Notes under the pieces: generated by a model | Database searches by the model: none | The model's input: the letters and a program-made list of their open reading frames with translations, nothing else | Told to the model about the DNA's origin: nothing | In this document: piece by piece, positions 1-9,336 of the stretch | Numbering within the stretch: the first letter of the stretch is position 1 | Layout of the letters: each line of letters opens with the position of its first letter | Made by a program: the position numbers and the translations under genes | Origin: Tetrapisispora phaffii CBS 4417 | Taxonomy: Eukaryota; Ascomycota; Saccharomycetes; Saccharomycetales; Saccharomycetaceae | Direction of reading: 5' to 3' | NCBI RefSeq assembly: GCF_000236905.1 | Contig: NC_016530.1 | Span: 62,001-126,000, forward strand | Length of the DNA stretch: 64,000 nt

Positions 1-1716
1 ACCCACGGTACTATGTAAATCTGGTTGTAAATTTTCATTATTGGCATTTGCAGTAAATTCATTTTCATCATTATTTGAGTTACTGTCATTATCGTCCATA
101 TAAAAATTTGCTTGTGGACCGAGGTCTGTTGGTGGAGTTGGTCTCGGAGCTTCGATATCGAATTCATCATCACTATCATCATGTTCTGTAACACACCCAG
201 TCTTGATATTCATCACTTCTAGCATACTAGCAGTTGTGCCACCGAAGATGATGACGGTTAGGACAACAACAACCAAAACAGTAGCCAGTAATGGATATTT
301 GAAATCGCCTTGGATACCCATAGCCAACGCTACACCGACAGCACCACGTAAACCGGCCCAGAACATCATAACTTGATAATTGTAAGGAATTTCTTGAGCA
401 GCAGAAGCGTCATTTTGAGGGTATGCATTCGGATATAACATGGATCTATACGAGGCCCTCGTTCTAACACTGTATATCCAATTCACAAATCTTGAAAGTG
501 GGAAAATTGCAGCGTATCTTGCGACACAGATCGAGATAGCGGTCACTATGATTAGAAGTGGTTTATAGACCAATTCGACCTCTGTGAACAGTTCCAAGCC
601 TAAGTAGACGAAAATAAAATTTTCCGACAGTCTTGCTAAGAGTTGGAAGATGTATTTAATTGTGATTTGTGTTCTTCTAGACATATTGTAGTAAGCGTAG
701 TGCTTCAACGTGATACCACAGAATAACAAAGAGACAATGCCGGACATGTGACAACCGTTTGAGAAGAAATACGATTCGTAACAGATCAGTAAGATAATGG
801 AACTTTCGATCTGTGGAAACCTTCTTAGATGAGTATGTTTCAAGATCAAAGCCACTAATATACCTATTAGACATCCAATAAGCAATGAGATGCTAAAGGT
901 GTACATAAACATTCCTATACCTTCGAATAGAGACGAAAGTTTTGCAGGCTTACCGTGAAACTTCTGACAGGTTTCGAACATGACGATAGAAATGGCATCA
1001 TTCAGCAGCGATTCGCCAAAAATGATTGTGTACAGTTTTGGGTCTACCTTATACGCATTGAATATTGACAGGATAGTGACCGGGTCGGTGGCAGACAGAG
1101 TTGCACCCACTGACAAAGCATCGACCAAAGAGATCTTAACACCGTCAAGACCGATGGCAGTCCAAACGTACAGGATCAGTCCCAAGACGCACGCAGAAAT
1201 GAAAGTCCCAGGTATCGCGAAGATCAGGATAGAAAACATGTTGCTAAAGAAATCTGCTTGGTTCAGTTCGTACCCTGAGTTCAGGATAATTGGGGGCAGC
1301 AACACGTTGAAGAAATAGGATGAGTCGAAAGTGACGATATCTTGGATGTAGTGTCCCGGTGAGAGTCTGATAATTAGACCGACAACCATTCCGTAGAAGA
1401 TGGACAAGACAGTCTCATGGACAGCTCTGATACGTCTCTGGGTCAAGTAGTAACTAGACCACAGGGCACTAATAAGCAGGAACAGTAGGATGAAAAGGGC
1501 CCAAGAGGAGAACATTTCCTCATTTAGCGGGTCCAGTAATGATGAATCAGGGTCACTGAGGATCGGATCTGTTCCAGAGCCATGTGAAGGATCGAGTTCT
1601 CCACCAATACCTCCGGTATCTGGGGGCAGTAGTTCATCCTCATCGGGGTCATCCCGTTTAGCTGCCAGCGAGAAGACAGTCTGTAACAAGAGCGACAGCA
1701 GCATGCGGGAGGTCAT
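1..1716 (-). CDS. NHX1: Endosomal Na+(K+)/H+ exchanger Nhx1, 3' end cut by the window
   Basis: This is a CPA1-family sodium/proton antiporter of the late endosome/prevacuolar membrane; it exchanges luminal H+ for Na+ or K+ and so sets endosomal pH and salt tolerance. The first 572 codons are visible and read without a break. They show a hydrophobic signal-like N-terminus (residues 1-19), an acidic linker, then about a dozen membrane segments. The family signature FFNVLLPPIILNSGY lies near residue 135 and SATDPVT near residue 208, followed by ESLLNDA. After about residue 490 the chain becomes an acidic, Asn-rich cytosolic tail, which runs off the window edge; roughly 60 residues would be missing compared with the yeast protein. 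The start at 1716 gives an N-terminus of the expected length. It is divergent to GUK1, as in S. cerevisiae (YDR456W/YDR454C). Confidence 0.96.
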   Translation of the reverse strand, partial: MTSRMLLSLLLQTVFSLAAKRDDPDEDELLPPDTGGIGGELDPSHGSGTDPILSDPDSSLLDPLNEEMFSSWALFILLFLLISALWSSYYLTQRRIRAVHETVLSIFYGMVVGLIIRLSPGHYIQDIVTFDSSYFFNVLLPPIILNSGYELNQADFFSNMFSILIFAIPGTFISACVLGLILYVWTAIGLDGVKISLVDALSVGATLSATDPVTILSIFNAYKVDPKLYTIIFGESLLNDAISIVMFETCQKFHGKPAKLSSLFEGIGMFMYTFSISLLIGCLIGILVALILKHTHLRRFPQIESSIILLICYESYFFSNGCHMSGIVSLLFCGITLKHYAYYNMSRRTQITIKYIFQLLARLSENFIFVYLGLELFTEVELVYKPLLIIVTAISICVARYAAIFPLSRFVNWIYSVRTRASYRSMLYPNAYPQNDASAAQEIPYNYQVMMFWAGLRGAVGVALAMGIQGDFKYPLLATVLVVVVLTVIIFGGTTASMLEVMNIKTGCVTEHDDSDDEFDIEAPRPTPPTDLGPQANFYMDDNDSNSNNDENEFTANANNENLQPDLHSTVG

Positions 1717-2028
1717 ATTTGTTTTTTTATGAAGTTATAGCAGTTATAGATTATACTTTACATGTAGGCAAGATGTCATTAACTCCCATTTTTAATCCCT
1801 GAAGCTATTTTGAAATATTTCAATATCGATCCTTTATATACTTCTCATTAAAATTTCACTTTTGACATTTTCGGGCGCCAAAATGAATCGGGACCGAAAA
1901 TTTATTTCTAAACACGTCGATGTATGTCCTTGATGAGATTTATTAGTTGTAGATATAAGAATTCTGGGTGTGTGTGTGGATGTGTGTGTGTGTGTGTGTG
2001 TGTAGAGAAGCAACGATCCTGATTCATT
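1717..2028. promoter_or_regulatory. NHX1-GUK1 divergent intergenic region
   Basis: This 312-bp spacer serves both divergent genes. It is AT-rich near NHX1, and its GUK1-proximal part is an interrupted GT-dinucleotide tract (listed separately). I see no further gene in it. Confidence 0.6.
1968..2003 (+). repeat. Interrupted (GT)n microsatellite just upstream of GUK1
   Basis: GT repeats run from 1968 to 1978, are broken by GA, and continue from 1981 to about 2003. The tract ends about 25 bp before the GUK1 ATG, so it probably lies in the 5' UTR or at the initiation region. It is a plain microsatellite, not the irregular TG1-3 of yeast telomeres. Confidence 0.9.
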
Positions 2029-2589
2029 ATGCCCCGTCCTATCGTTATTTCTGGTCCAAGTGGTACTGGTAAGTCCACTCTTTTGAAGAAATTATTTGCT
2101 GAGTTCCCAGACAAATTTGGCTTCTCTGTGTCTTCGACCACCAGACAACCTCGTGCCGGTGAAATCGATGGCAAAGATTACAATTTCAGTTCTGTCGAAC
2201 AATTCCAAGGGATGATTGCGGACAAGAAGTTCATCGAATGGGCGCAATTCAGTGGAAACTACTACGGCACAGCCATTGAGTCTGTTGAAAAAGTGATCGC
2301 CAGTGGTAAGACATGTATTCTCGACATCGATATGCAGGGTGTCAAAGCTGTCAAGGCCAGCGAATTGAATGCGCGCTTCTTGTTTGTTGCTCCGCCATCT
2401 GTCGAGTCGTTGAGAGATAGACTGGTCGGCAGAGGCACCGAAACCGACGAATCGTTAACCAAACGTCTTGCGGCAGCCACTGCCGAGTTAGAATACGCTG
2501 AAAGCGGCGCCCATGACAAAATAGTTGTCAACGACGACCTTGACCGTGCCTACACGGAGATGAAAGAATTCATCTTCTCAGAGGCCTGA
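2029..2589 (+). CDS. GUK1: Guanylate kinase
   Basis: The product phosphorylates GMP to GDP with ATP and is essential for GTP and GDP-mannose supply in the cytosol. The 186-residue protein matches the yeast family length. It has the P-loop GPSGTGKS at residues 9-16, the GMP-binding segment with [11 protein letters not shown] around residues 36-46, and the downstream IDMQGVK core near residue 100. The ATG at 2029 puts the P-loop at the usual distance from the N-terminus. The gene is divergent to NHX1 and followed by RCF1 on the same strand. Confidence 0.97.
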   Translation: MPRPIVISGPSGTGKSTLLKKLFAEFPDKFGFSVSSTTRQPRAGEIDGKDYNFSSVEQFQGMIADKKFIEWAQFSGNYYGTAIESVEKVIASGKTCILDIDMQGVKAVKASELNARFLFVAPPSVESLRDRLVGRGTETDESLTKRLAAATAELEYAESGAHDKIVVNDDLDRAYTEMKEFIFSEA

Positions 2590-2935
2590 TCGGCCGGGCC
2601 ATGCCATACCATGCCATATGTAGTGTATGTAACCTCTTTTATATCCGTTCAATAGATACATTTCACCAACAACGTGTGTGCACCGTTACCCGCACTTCGC
2701 ATTTCCACCGTCGCGCTCTCCGCGTGAGCGTTTACTCTTTTTTGGATTGTCACCCACCGATGACAACTCGACCCCGTTATCTGGCCCCCATCAAACCGAA
2801 CCGAGGAGGTATATAAAGAGCAGCAACAACACCGACAAAAGAGGCTGTCCATGCAGCACGGCGAGTCCCACCCAAAGAACCCGGAAAGAACCTGGAAACA
2901 CCGGTGCTTTATATACGATTGAGAGAATACAAAAA
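2590..2935 (+). promoter_or_regulatory. GUK1-RCF1 intergenic region with Reb1-like and TATA sites
   Basis: A Reb1-type TTACCCG lies at 2686-2692 and a TATA element (TATATAAAG) at 2810-2818, about 125 bp before the RCF1 ATG. The stretch is clearly richer in GC than most intergenic DNA in this window. Just after the GUK1 stop is a short repeated ATGCCATACC motif. Confidence 0.6.
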
Positions 2936-3448
2936 ATGTCCTTGCCTTCCAGCTTCGATTTCACCTCCCCCGCCACAAAAGACGTCAAAGAAATGACGTT
3001 TGGAGAGAAAATCCTTTTCAAGAGCAAACAGCAGCCGTGGGTTCCCATTGGCTGCTTGCTGACGACGGGCGCTGTCGTTATGGCGGCGCTGCAGATGCGT
3101 CGCGGCAACAGACGTCTGGCCCAGCTGAGTTTCCGCTGGAGGGTCGCGTTCCAGGCTGCAACGCTGGTGACGTTGATTGCCGGGTCGGCTTATTACGGTG
3201 AGTTAGGGGAGCTCGGCGGTGGCGGCAACGCTGCCGTTGCCGCCGAGGAGCGGTTGAGAGCGAAGGCCAAGATGCGGGAGCAACTGTGGGTCCAGGAGCT
3301 GGAACGCCGTGAGCAGGAGACGGAGCAGAGGCGTGCGAAGGCGGCATTCTTCAGGCAGCAGGCGCTGGCCCACGAGCAGCAGACACAGCAGCTGGAGCAG
3401 GAGATCGCGGCGCTGGAGTCCCGCTCGGCGTCCTCCGGCGCCAAATGA
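2936..3448 (+). CDS. RCF1: Respiratory supercomplex factor 1 (HIG1 domain)
   Basis: Rcf1 is a mitochondrial inner-membrane protein that supports cytochrome c oxidase assembly and III-IV supercomplexes. I chose the ATG at 2936 because translation from it (MSLPSSFDF...) starts like the family; the frame is open upstream only by chance. The 170-residue product has two membrane segments (about 41-57 and 78-95) around the HIG1 core. The type-1 signature Q-x3-R-x-R-x3-Q is present in full as [12 protein letters not shown] charged, Gln/Glu-rich coiled-coil tail follows. The gene is very GC-rich (one 60-base line in the 3' half is about 65% G+C), unlike its neighbours. In S. cerevisiae RCF1 (YML030W) is next to USA1 (YML029W), as here. 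Confidence 0.94.
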   Translation: MSLPSSFDFTSPATKDVKEMTFGEKILFKSKQQPWVPIGCLLTTGAVVMAALQMRRGNRRLAQLSFRWRVAFQAATLVTLIAGSAYYGELGELGGGGNAAVAAEERLRAKAKMREQLWVQELERREQETEQRRAKAAFFRQQALAHEQQTQQLEQEIAALESRSASSGAK

Positions 3449-3449
3449 G

Positions 3450-3474
3450 CGGCGGCTGACGAGATTAGCCGCCG
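3450..3474. repeat. 8-bp GC-rich inverted repeat after the RCF1 stop
   Basis: CGGCGGCT (3450-3457) is repeated in inverse at 3467-3474 with a 9-nt spacer, starting one base after the RCF1 stop codon. It could fold in the 3' UTR of the RCF1 transcript. Its function is unknown; a chance hit in GC-rich DNA is possible. Confidence 0.6.
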
Positions 3475-3539
3475 ACCGTTTTCGGTAGAGTCCACCTGCT
3501 AGCGTGTGTTTTTGTGGCGCATGCTCGTTCTGCTGTGTG

Positions 3540-3546
3540 TTACCCG
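3540..3546 (+). promoter_or_regulatory. Reb1-like TTACCCG upstream of USA1
   Basis: A TTACCCG core lies about 175 bp before the USA1 ATG, a typical position for a general regulatory factor. An (AT)n tract (3608-3629) follows, which would fit a nucleosome-depleted promoter. Confidence 0.5.
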
Positions 3547-3607
3547 CGCTTGCCCCCCGTTCGCGCAGCCGCCGAAAACGAAAGCCCGCCGAATATATAC
3601 TCCCAGC

Positions 3608-3629
3608 TATATATATATATATATATATA
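3608..3629. repeat. (TA)11 microsatellite in the USA1 promoter
   Basis: An uninterrupted alternating TA tract of 22 nt lies about 90 bp upstream of the USA1 start codon. It may act as an extended TATA-like or nucleosome-excluding element. Confidence 0.9.
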
Positions 3630-3718
3630 ATAACGTACATCTAGTTGTTTATAGTATTTATAATACACACTGTTTCTTATGCGTGGGGAGGGATAGAGCA
3701 ACTCGCAAAAACAGAGAA

Positions 3719-6475
3719 ATGGAGTTTCTGGCGCTCTCTGCTGTTAAATTTGTCGTTTGGTCGTCCGACCATAATTTGGTGGCTTCTGCTTTCAGCATCA
3801 ATGCTCATCCAAAGACCACGGTCGCTAGGTTATTGCAATATGTTCACAAGCAAATGGAGTGCGAAGGGTCTCCGAGTGATTACATGTTGCTGCACGAGGG
3901 CAAGGAGCTGAGTTTAGACGTCCTTTTGCAGTCTGTGGCAATCGGAACGGTGTCCAGTTTTGTTAGGGTGGCTTTTGAACAAAGGGACGGGCCTGAAGCT
4001 GTGCAGCATGCAGCGTCGACTGTCACTGTTGACTTCACGAGCGTGTCTGTTAACGTCATCTACAACTCGTTCTCAATGGACAAAATACATGAGTTTGTGA
4101 TAGATGACACTATTTTATCGAAAACCTCGCTGCGGGACTTACAACAACGTGTAGTGGCGAATATAGGCGAGTTGGAAGATACCTTGAATCAACGTCAGTC
4201 GTTCTGCAGCAAGACCCATTCTCATACGCTTGCTGATTGTTTGGCGTTGAAGTGGAAAGGCAAACAGTCATATTTTCTCTTGAATGATAATCGTCAATTA
4301 ACGGATTCGATGTCCTTGCAAGAAGCCCTGGGAATAGATTTCACACCAGAAGATCATGCTAAGTTCACGGTATTCATTAAATTGAAGCATAAGTACTCGC
4401 CACCGGCATTGAAGTCGACAGCTGGGAAAACGCACTTGCATACTCTCAACTTCATTTCAACAACTCATTTGTTCACTGACAAGATGTTCATCACAAATAC
4501 AACGACAGTCAATGACGTGAGGGAATTCATTAGTTGCAATTATTTGGAGCACTTAAAGACTTGTCGGTCAGAGGTTAAATTGATATATAAAGGGAGATTA
4601 CTAAATAGTAACGACCAAAACAACGAACCGACGAAGATCTTGGACGCTCTGGAGCTCCAGAATAACGAATATAGTGCAAAAGTTCATGTACAAATATCAT
4701 CCAGTAAATTAGATTTGGGAGCAGAATTTTGGGAAGATATGTTCATAGATCCAACAGACCTTTCGTTCAATAACTCAGCAACGGAAGAAACGAGTAATAC
4801 TCTCTCTGATGCAACTGATCCCGAATTGCAAATAAATAATGATAATCTGGTTGATACAAGCGTCTTGAAACCAACCATAAAAACACAACCTGCCGAAGAT
4901 ATAATCCCGTCAGCAACAGAACCACTCGTAATAGATGAATCTGCCATTACAAAATCTGTAGATGAATACATCACGGAATCAAGAGGTAAACTTCAATCAA
5001 CTGGGATACTTTATGAGAAATGCGTCGTTGATGGTCAAGAGGTATTCATTAAGCATAGTAAATTCGAGACTACAACAAATAAATTAGTATTTGATGGCGA
5101 GGAATTGCTCATCAACGAGGGAGATTTTTTTATTCATGATGGTTACATTAGTTTATCGCCAAGACTAATAGCATTGTTGGAAAATAAATATAATATGGAA
5201 ATCCGCAACGAATCAGTAGACTTAAAAAAACACGATAATGAGAACATACATTTGAATGGACCAATTATAACAGATACAACTACTTTTGATGATGAAGAGG
5301 ATGAAGATAACTTGTTTAAAACATATACGCCATCAATAAGCACCGTTCTGGAGACCTTAGTAGTAGTATTGAAAACTCTTTATTTCATCGGTATGAACGG
5401 TATTGCACCTCTAGTTTTCATTTATGAATTCTACTTGTTCTTATCTTTACAAGTTGTCTTTCCTATTGCATTATTTATTTTATTCAGGATCATTTGGTCT
5501 ACTCAGGAAATATGGGATTTATGGATTCCTTACTTAAGAAGACACAGAGTAGTAACACATAAACAACAGCAAGAAATTCAACAATTTGTAAGAGATCATG
5601 AACTAGAAACAGAGTTCTATTTATCTTGTGCATCTAATGAGCAGATTTTAGAAGATTTACTTGTACCTGAGTTGGAACTTCAGAGATTTGCAATGTACGC
5701 CAGTTTAAACATTGTATTAAATGATACAACAGTAGATGATAATTCGAAAACTTTAAGAGAATCGATAACTAAAATGGCAACCGATAAGCATACTTCAAAT
5801 GCATTATTAGAAAGTTTGTTTTTAAGTTGTATATCAAATTTTGATCCTAGTGTAACCGATATTGATGCTTTGGAATTACAATATTCTGTTAAGGAAATAA
5901 TTGCGTATATTGGTAACTACAAAAATAGCAAATTATTAAATGATAGACTGAATATAGATGGCACATCGAATGTTAGAGAAAATGCTCCAAGGCGTGTTCC
6001 CATAACTATATTTGTTTTCCGCATATTGATAAATATATATAGCGCGTTGATGAATACTGATGAGTATATGAACTGGCTGGAAGCATTTGTTCCTTATCCT
6101 GGGCATGATAATATTCTAGTTCAAGTTGTTAAAAACATTTTATTATTTTTCCTAGTGCTTATTCCACCGATTAAAAGTGTGACCGATAGAGCAATTGAAA
6201 AGCACAGAGAAAATGAGGAGTTTATCCCAAATGAGAATATATATGTTTCATCACTTGATACAGTTGAAGTGGATTCCAATACTGTTGCTACTATTAACAC
6301 AAATGAGGATCAATCTTCCCCTCTAAATGATAATTCTGATCAAGAAGAAGAGCAAAGTATTGATGTTATTGAGGGTATTAATACTTGGACTGAAGGCATT
6401 TCCTCTGGAACACAACTAAACGAGTCAAGCACAGTATTTGTAGATAATAATAACGTGGACAATGACAATTTATAG
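3719..6475 (+). CDS. USA1: ERAD scaffold protein Usa1 (Hrd1 complex)
   Basis: Usa1 is an ER membrane protein that links Hrd1 to Der1 and promotes Hrd1 oligomers in ER-associated degradation. The ATG at 3719 gives 918 residues (yeast is about 840); the upstream in-frame codons are not supported. A ubiquitin-like region spans about residues 240-330 (it includes VKLIYKGRLL), followed by a long acidic, Thr/Asn-rich linker. Two hydrophobic segments around 551-595 would form the membrane hairpin, and further hydrophobic stretches lie near 761-779 and 801-820. The C-terminal 90 residues are acidic and disordered. The identification rests on family resemblance and on its position after RCF1, as in S. 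cerevisiae (YML029W). It converges on PPN1. Confidence 0.9.
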   Translation: MEFLALSAVKFVVWSSDHNLVASAFSINAHPKTTVARLLQYVHKQMECEGSPSDYMLLHEGKELSLDVLLQSVAIGTVSSFVRVAFEQRDGPEAVQHAASTVTVDFTSVSVNVIYNSFSMDKIHEFVIDDTILSKTSLRDLQQRVVANIGELEDTLNQRQSFCSKTHSHTLADCLALKWKGKQSYFLLNDNRQLTDSMSLQEALGIDFTPEDHAKFTVFIKLKHKYSPPALKSTAGKTHLHTLNFISTTHLFTDKMFITNTTTVNDVREFISCNYLEHLKTCRSEVKLIYKGRLLNSNDQNNEPTKILDALELQNNEYSAKVHVQISSSKLDLGAEFWEDMFIDPTDLSFNNSATEETSNTLSDATDPELQINNDNLVDTSVLKPTIKTQPAEDIIPSATEPLVIDESAITKSVDEYITESRGKLQSTGILYEKCVVDGQEVFIKHSKFETTTNKLVFDGEELLINEGDFFIHDGYISLSPRLIALLENKYNMEIRNESVDLKKHDNENIHLNGPIITDTTTFDDEEDEDNLFKTYTPSISTVLETLVVVLKTLYFIGMNGIAPLVFIYEFYLFLSLQVVFPIALFILFRIIWSTQEIWDLWIPYLRRHRVVTHKQQQEIQQFVRDHELETEFYLSCASNEQILEDLLVPELELQRFAMYASLNIVLNDTTVDDNSKTLRESITKMATDKHTSNALLESLFLSCISNFDPSVTDIDALELQYSVKEIIAYIGNYKNSKLLNDRLNIDGTSNVRENAPRRVPITIFVFRILINIYSALMNTDEYMNWLEAFVPYPGHDNILVQVVKNILLFFLVLIPPIKSVTDRAIEKHRENEEFIPNENIYVSSLDTVEVDSNTVATINTNEDQSSPLNDNSDQEEEQSIDVIEGINTWTEGISSGTQLNESSTVFVDNNNVDNDNL

Positions 6476-6614
6476 AGGAATCAAGAAATAGACTAGTTTA
6501 AATAAGTAATAAAATAAACAAGATAATTGAATAAATTGTAAATATAGGTATTTATAAAAATGTTAATGTCGTCATACATAAGCATGTGTCACTTATAAAT
6601 GAATTTATTTTAGC

Positions 6615-8684
6615 TTAATCATCTTCATAACCAGATGAGATGAATGCACGTTTTTTGAATGACTTCCAAAGATCGTTGTCTTTTACCAGCTCCCGTATTA
6701 TATTCAGGTAATCCTTAACTAAGAGAGTATCCACGTGATAAGGTTCATCGGTAGATGTGTATTCGACTTCGTAAAGGAAACTTTTTTCGGCAGCTTCTTT
6801 TTCTGATGAATTATTGTCCAATAAATCATAATAATTTTTATTGATTACCTCCAAGTCAGCATAATATTGAACGAATTTCGTTAAAGAAAATAACTGTGAT
6901 ACATGTGCTGGACCTAATGGTAAATTGGATGGTTTAGGCTCTGGAATGCTTTTATCTACTTTTTTTCTCGCTAGTGCGTTATATAAATCTTTTGAGTTTT
7001 GGAAAGATTCAAATTTCTTAAGGTCCTCTTCTAATTTCACTTGTAATGTTTTAAAGAAGTGGTTCCAAGATTTGGCCTTAAAGGACGGTTGAGTTTCTCT
7101 CAGTTCAGTTGTGTTATATTCCCAAACTCTAAATGAAGGGTTGAAAGTAGGTATTACTGAACCGGCTATGTTGACGATATTATATCTTTCAGCAAATTTG
7201 TCCAAACTTGGTTGTTTCTTCTTCTTTCCACCTTTCTTCTTCTTTTTGCCGGTCTTATTTTTCTCAGATGTAAAGTCATTTACTTTCAATATGTCATCAA
7301 GTCTATCACTGATCTTTTGGTAATATAATCTTTTAATTTTCCTCATATACTGTTCTTTATTAACTGGACGTGCACCGTAACTGCGTAACTCAGAAGCTTC
7401 GATTGCATGTCCCAGGATTGAATCGTTATCGATATCTTCCATGGTTTCTTTATTGCCAAAATAACTGGCAGAAATTTGTTCGTTTGCTAAAGCTATAAAG
7501 TCTGTAGAATCTATTATATTTCTCGATTTCTTACCATTTAGGGGGATAAAATGGTCCATATTCATGTGACCATATAAACCTGTAATTATTATATCTCTGT
7601 ATTCATATGTCCAAAGGTTATATTTATGGTAACAAGAGTTTTCATAATTTTTAGGAATTGGTGGAACATGACCTGATAATATCACCTTCATCCCTCTTGC
7701 TCTTAGTTCTTCTAGCACATAACCTAGCCATAATAGTAATTGATAACCGGGTGTCTTTGGAGAGTTGCAATTATCAACTAATGGGTTAGCTTTGTATAGG
7801 TATAACGTATTTATCGAAAGGACGGCCAATTTACCAGGGATAACTTCAACAAAAAATGAAGCTACTTTATTGAAAATATGTTGCTGTTCCTCTGGTATAT
7901 AAGTGTTCCATATTTTGAAAAACTCTCTGGTTTGCAAAGTAGGACCCAATGAGAATAAGTTATGTGGAAAAACGTCGTTATTTCCCAGACTTGGTATTAC
8001 GTGAACATCAAAGTCTCTTGGATTTTTACTATTTTGGTTTTTGAAAATATCATGGAATTTGCCTGAAACTAATTCGTTCATATCAAAAATTTGGAATTCA
8101 TTTCTTGGATGATAACGGTCATTGTCATGCCTTATGTTATCCCCAGTCCAAATAACGAAATCGATTTTATTTTTCAAATTATCAGCAACCCATTTCAAAG
8201 TATATTCCATCAATTCCATTGGGGAATCACATCCGCTCTTAGGGGCACCAAAATATGGTGCAAAATCCTTCTTCCTGTCAGGTTTATTTGAATGGCAAAC
8301 ATTGTCAATCGAGGTGCCCTCTTTATAGAAGGCATCTGGATGTATATCTGTTATATGTAAAAATCTTCCATGAATTGTTTTCTTACTTCCATCTGATGTA
8401 TTTTCCACAATAAATGGATCATTAGGAGTGAGACCCAATTTTAGCAAATGGTTCTTTTCATCGTCAGTTAACTTCAAATCCCTGACGTCATCAGGTCTAT
8501 ATACATTAAATTTGCGCGAGAGCATAGTATCTAAAATTGAAAGATACTGCGTCTGTAAATGTCCACTAAATGTGTAAACAATGACAGCAACTAATGTTGT
8601 AAGTGCCACTATCAGTGTGAGGATCAAGTGCCTGGATGTATTGTGCTTGGAAGGCACCCTGGGTACAGAACTGTCTTTCTCCAT
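6615..8684 (-). CDS. PPN1: Vacuolar endopolyphosphatase Ppn1
   Basis: The enzyme cleaves long inorganic polyphosphate chains inside the vacuole. The 689-residue protein is a type II membrane protein with one anchor at residues 20-40 and a calcineurin-like metallophosphoesterase lumenal domain. The metal-binding motifs appear in order: TDIHPD (112-117), GDN (181-183), GNND (234-237), GHV (338-340) and GHMNMDH (372-378). A lysine-rich block (residues 475-490, KTG followed by two Lys runs split by GG) interrupts the later part of the catalytic domain. The gene is homologous to YDR452W. Its promoter, shared at a distance with YOX1, holds four CACGTG boxes. Confidence 0.95.
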   Translation of the reverse strand: MEKDSSVPRVPSKHNTSRHLILTLIVALTTLVAVIVYTFSGHLQTQYLSILDTMLSRKFNVYRPDDVRDLKLTDDEKNHLLKLGLTPNDPFIVENTSDGSKKTIHGRFLHITDIHPDAFYKEGTSIDNVCHSNKPDRKKDFAPYFGAPKSGCDSPMELMEYTLKWVADNLKNKIDFVIWTGDNIRHDNDRYHPRNEFQIFDMNELVSGKFHDIFKNQNSKNPRDFDVHVIPSLGNNDVFPHNLFSLGPTLQTREFFKIWNTYIPEEQQHIFNKVASFFVEVIPGKLAVLSINTLYLYKANPLVDNCNSPKTPGYQLLLWLGYVLEELRARGMKVILSGHVPPIPKNYENSCYHKYNLWTYEYRDIIITGLYGHMNMDHFIPLNGKKSRNIIDSTDFIALANEQISASYFGNKETMEDIDNDSILGHAIEASELRSYGARPVNKEQYMRKIKRLYYQKISDRLDDILKVNDFTSEKNKTGKKKKKGGKKKKQPSLDKFAERYNIVNIAGSVIPTFNPSFRVWEYNTTELRETQPSFKAKSWNHFFKTLQVKLEEDLKKFESFQNSKDLYNALARKKVDKSIPEPKPSNLPLGPAHVSQLFSLTKFVQYYADLEVINKNYYDLLDNNSSEKEAAEKSFLYEVEYTSTDEPYHVDTLLVKDYLNIIRELVKDNDLWKSFKKRAFISSGYEDD

Positions 8685-8956
8685 CTGGTATACTGTATTT
8701 TCTGCTGTTTCTATTAGTTAGAGGGAGACAATCACTCCTTTCTGTGAAATGCTTATTTGATATATCAATTGGTAATATACTGCAATGTTCTTAATAACAC
8801 AATTGCTATCATGTGGATGGGTATTTCGAATGATATTAAAGTTACTGCTGGCTCATTGAAATACTACTATAGTTATGTGAAATTTCAGCCTACCCTTTCT
8901 GCTTCCAGGCTGTAGAATTCCAAAAAAGGGTAAACCCAGGTTGATGCATTGTCAGT

Positions 8957-9058
8957 CACGTGCAGACAAATAAAATTACACATCACGTGCTCATTATGAC
9001 AATCAGTTCACGTGACACAAATAGCTCTCGCATTCGTCGTAGGTATTTGTGTCACGTG
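8957..9058. promoter_or_regulatory. Cluster of four TCACGTG (Cbf1-type) sites
   Basis: CACGTG occurs at 8957-8962, 8984-8989, 9009-9014 and 9053-9058. On the plus strand every copy is preceded by T, giving TCACGTG; the third and fourth have the flanking base on both strands (TCACGTGA). A 5' T favours Cbf1 and disfavours Pho4 in S. cerevisiae, so Cbf1 is the likelier binder, although PPN1 is a phosphate-metabolism gene. The cluster lies 270-375 bp upstream of PPN1. Confidence 0.75.
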
Positions 9059-9060
9059 AA
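9007..9060. repeat. Perfect 17-bp inverted repeat containing two CACGTG boxes
   Basis: TTCACGTGACACAAATA at 9007-9023 is exactly inverted at 9044-9060 with a 20-bp spacer. The identity runs well beyond the two E-boxes, so this is more than two binding sites facing each other. Confidence 0.95.
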
Positions 9061-9336
9061 AACCGATGGGCGCGAAGGCATCCAACGAACAAATCTGCTC
9101 GTGCGCATGTTTCAGCATTTGCTGTTTTTGTTTCTGCTGCTGCCGCAGATGCTATTACAGACAGATGCTTTGGCACACACTCGTGTTCGCACACTCAACC
9201 CAAACCTATGCGAAAAGTTCGCTCTTGGTTCCCTATTCGGAAATCCTAAATACGAACTGCGGTCCCAAAAGAAACAGGGACACCTGAGACCGCATCACTG
9301 CTCGCCAAACCAATTTCCCGATTCAGATTCGAGAAG

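Noticed and set aside
1968..2003. GT tract as an internal telomere-like seed
   Set aside because: It is a regular GT dinucleotide with one interruption, lies at a housekeeping gene start, and has no subtelomeric neighbours.
2678..2935. N-terminal extension of RCF1
   Set aside because: The frame is open upstream, but the Arg/Pro-rich translation is not Rcf1-like, it spans the TATA element, and the ATG at 2936 gives the expected start.
3506..3718. N-terminal extension of USA1
   Set aside because: The extension covers the Reb1-like site and the TA repeat and codes for a repetitive Ile-Tyr run, so it is promoter or leader sequence.
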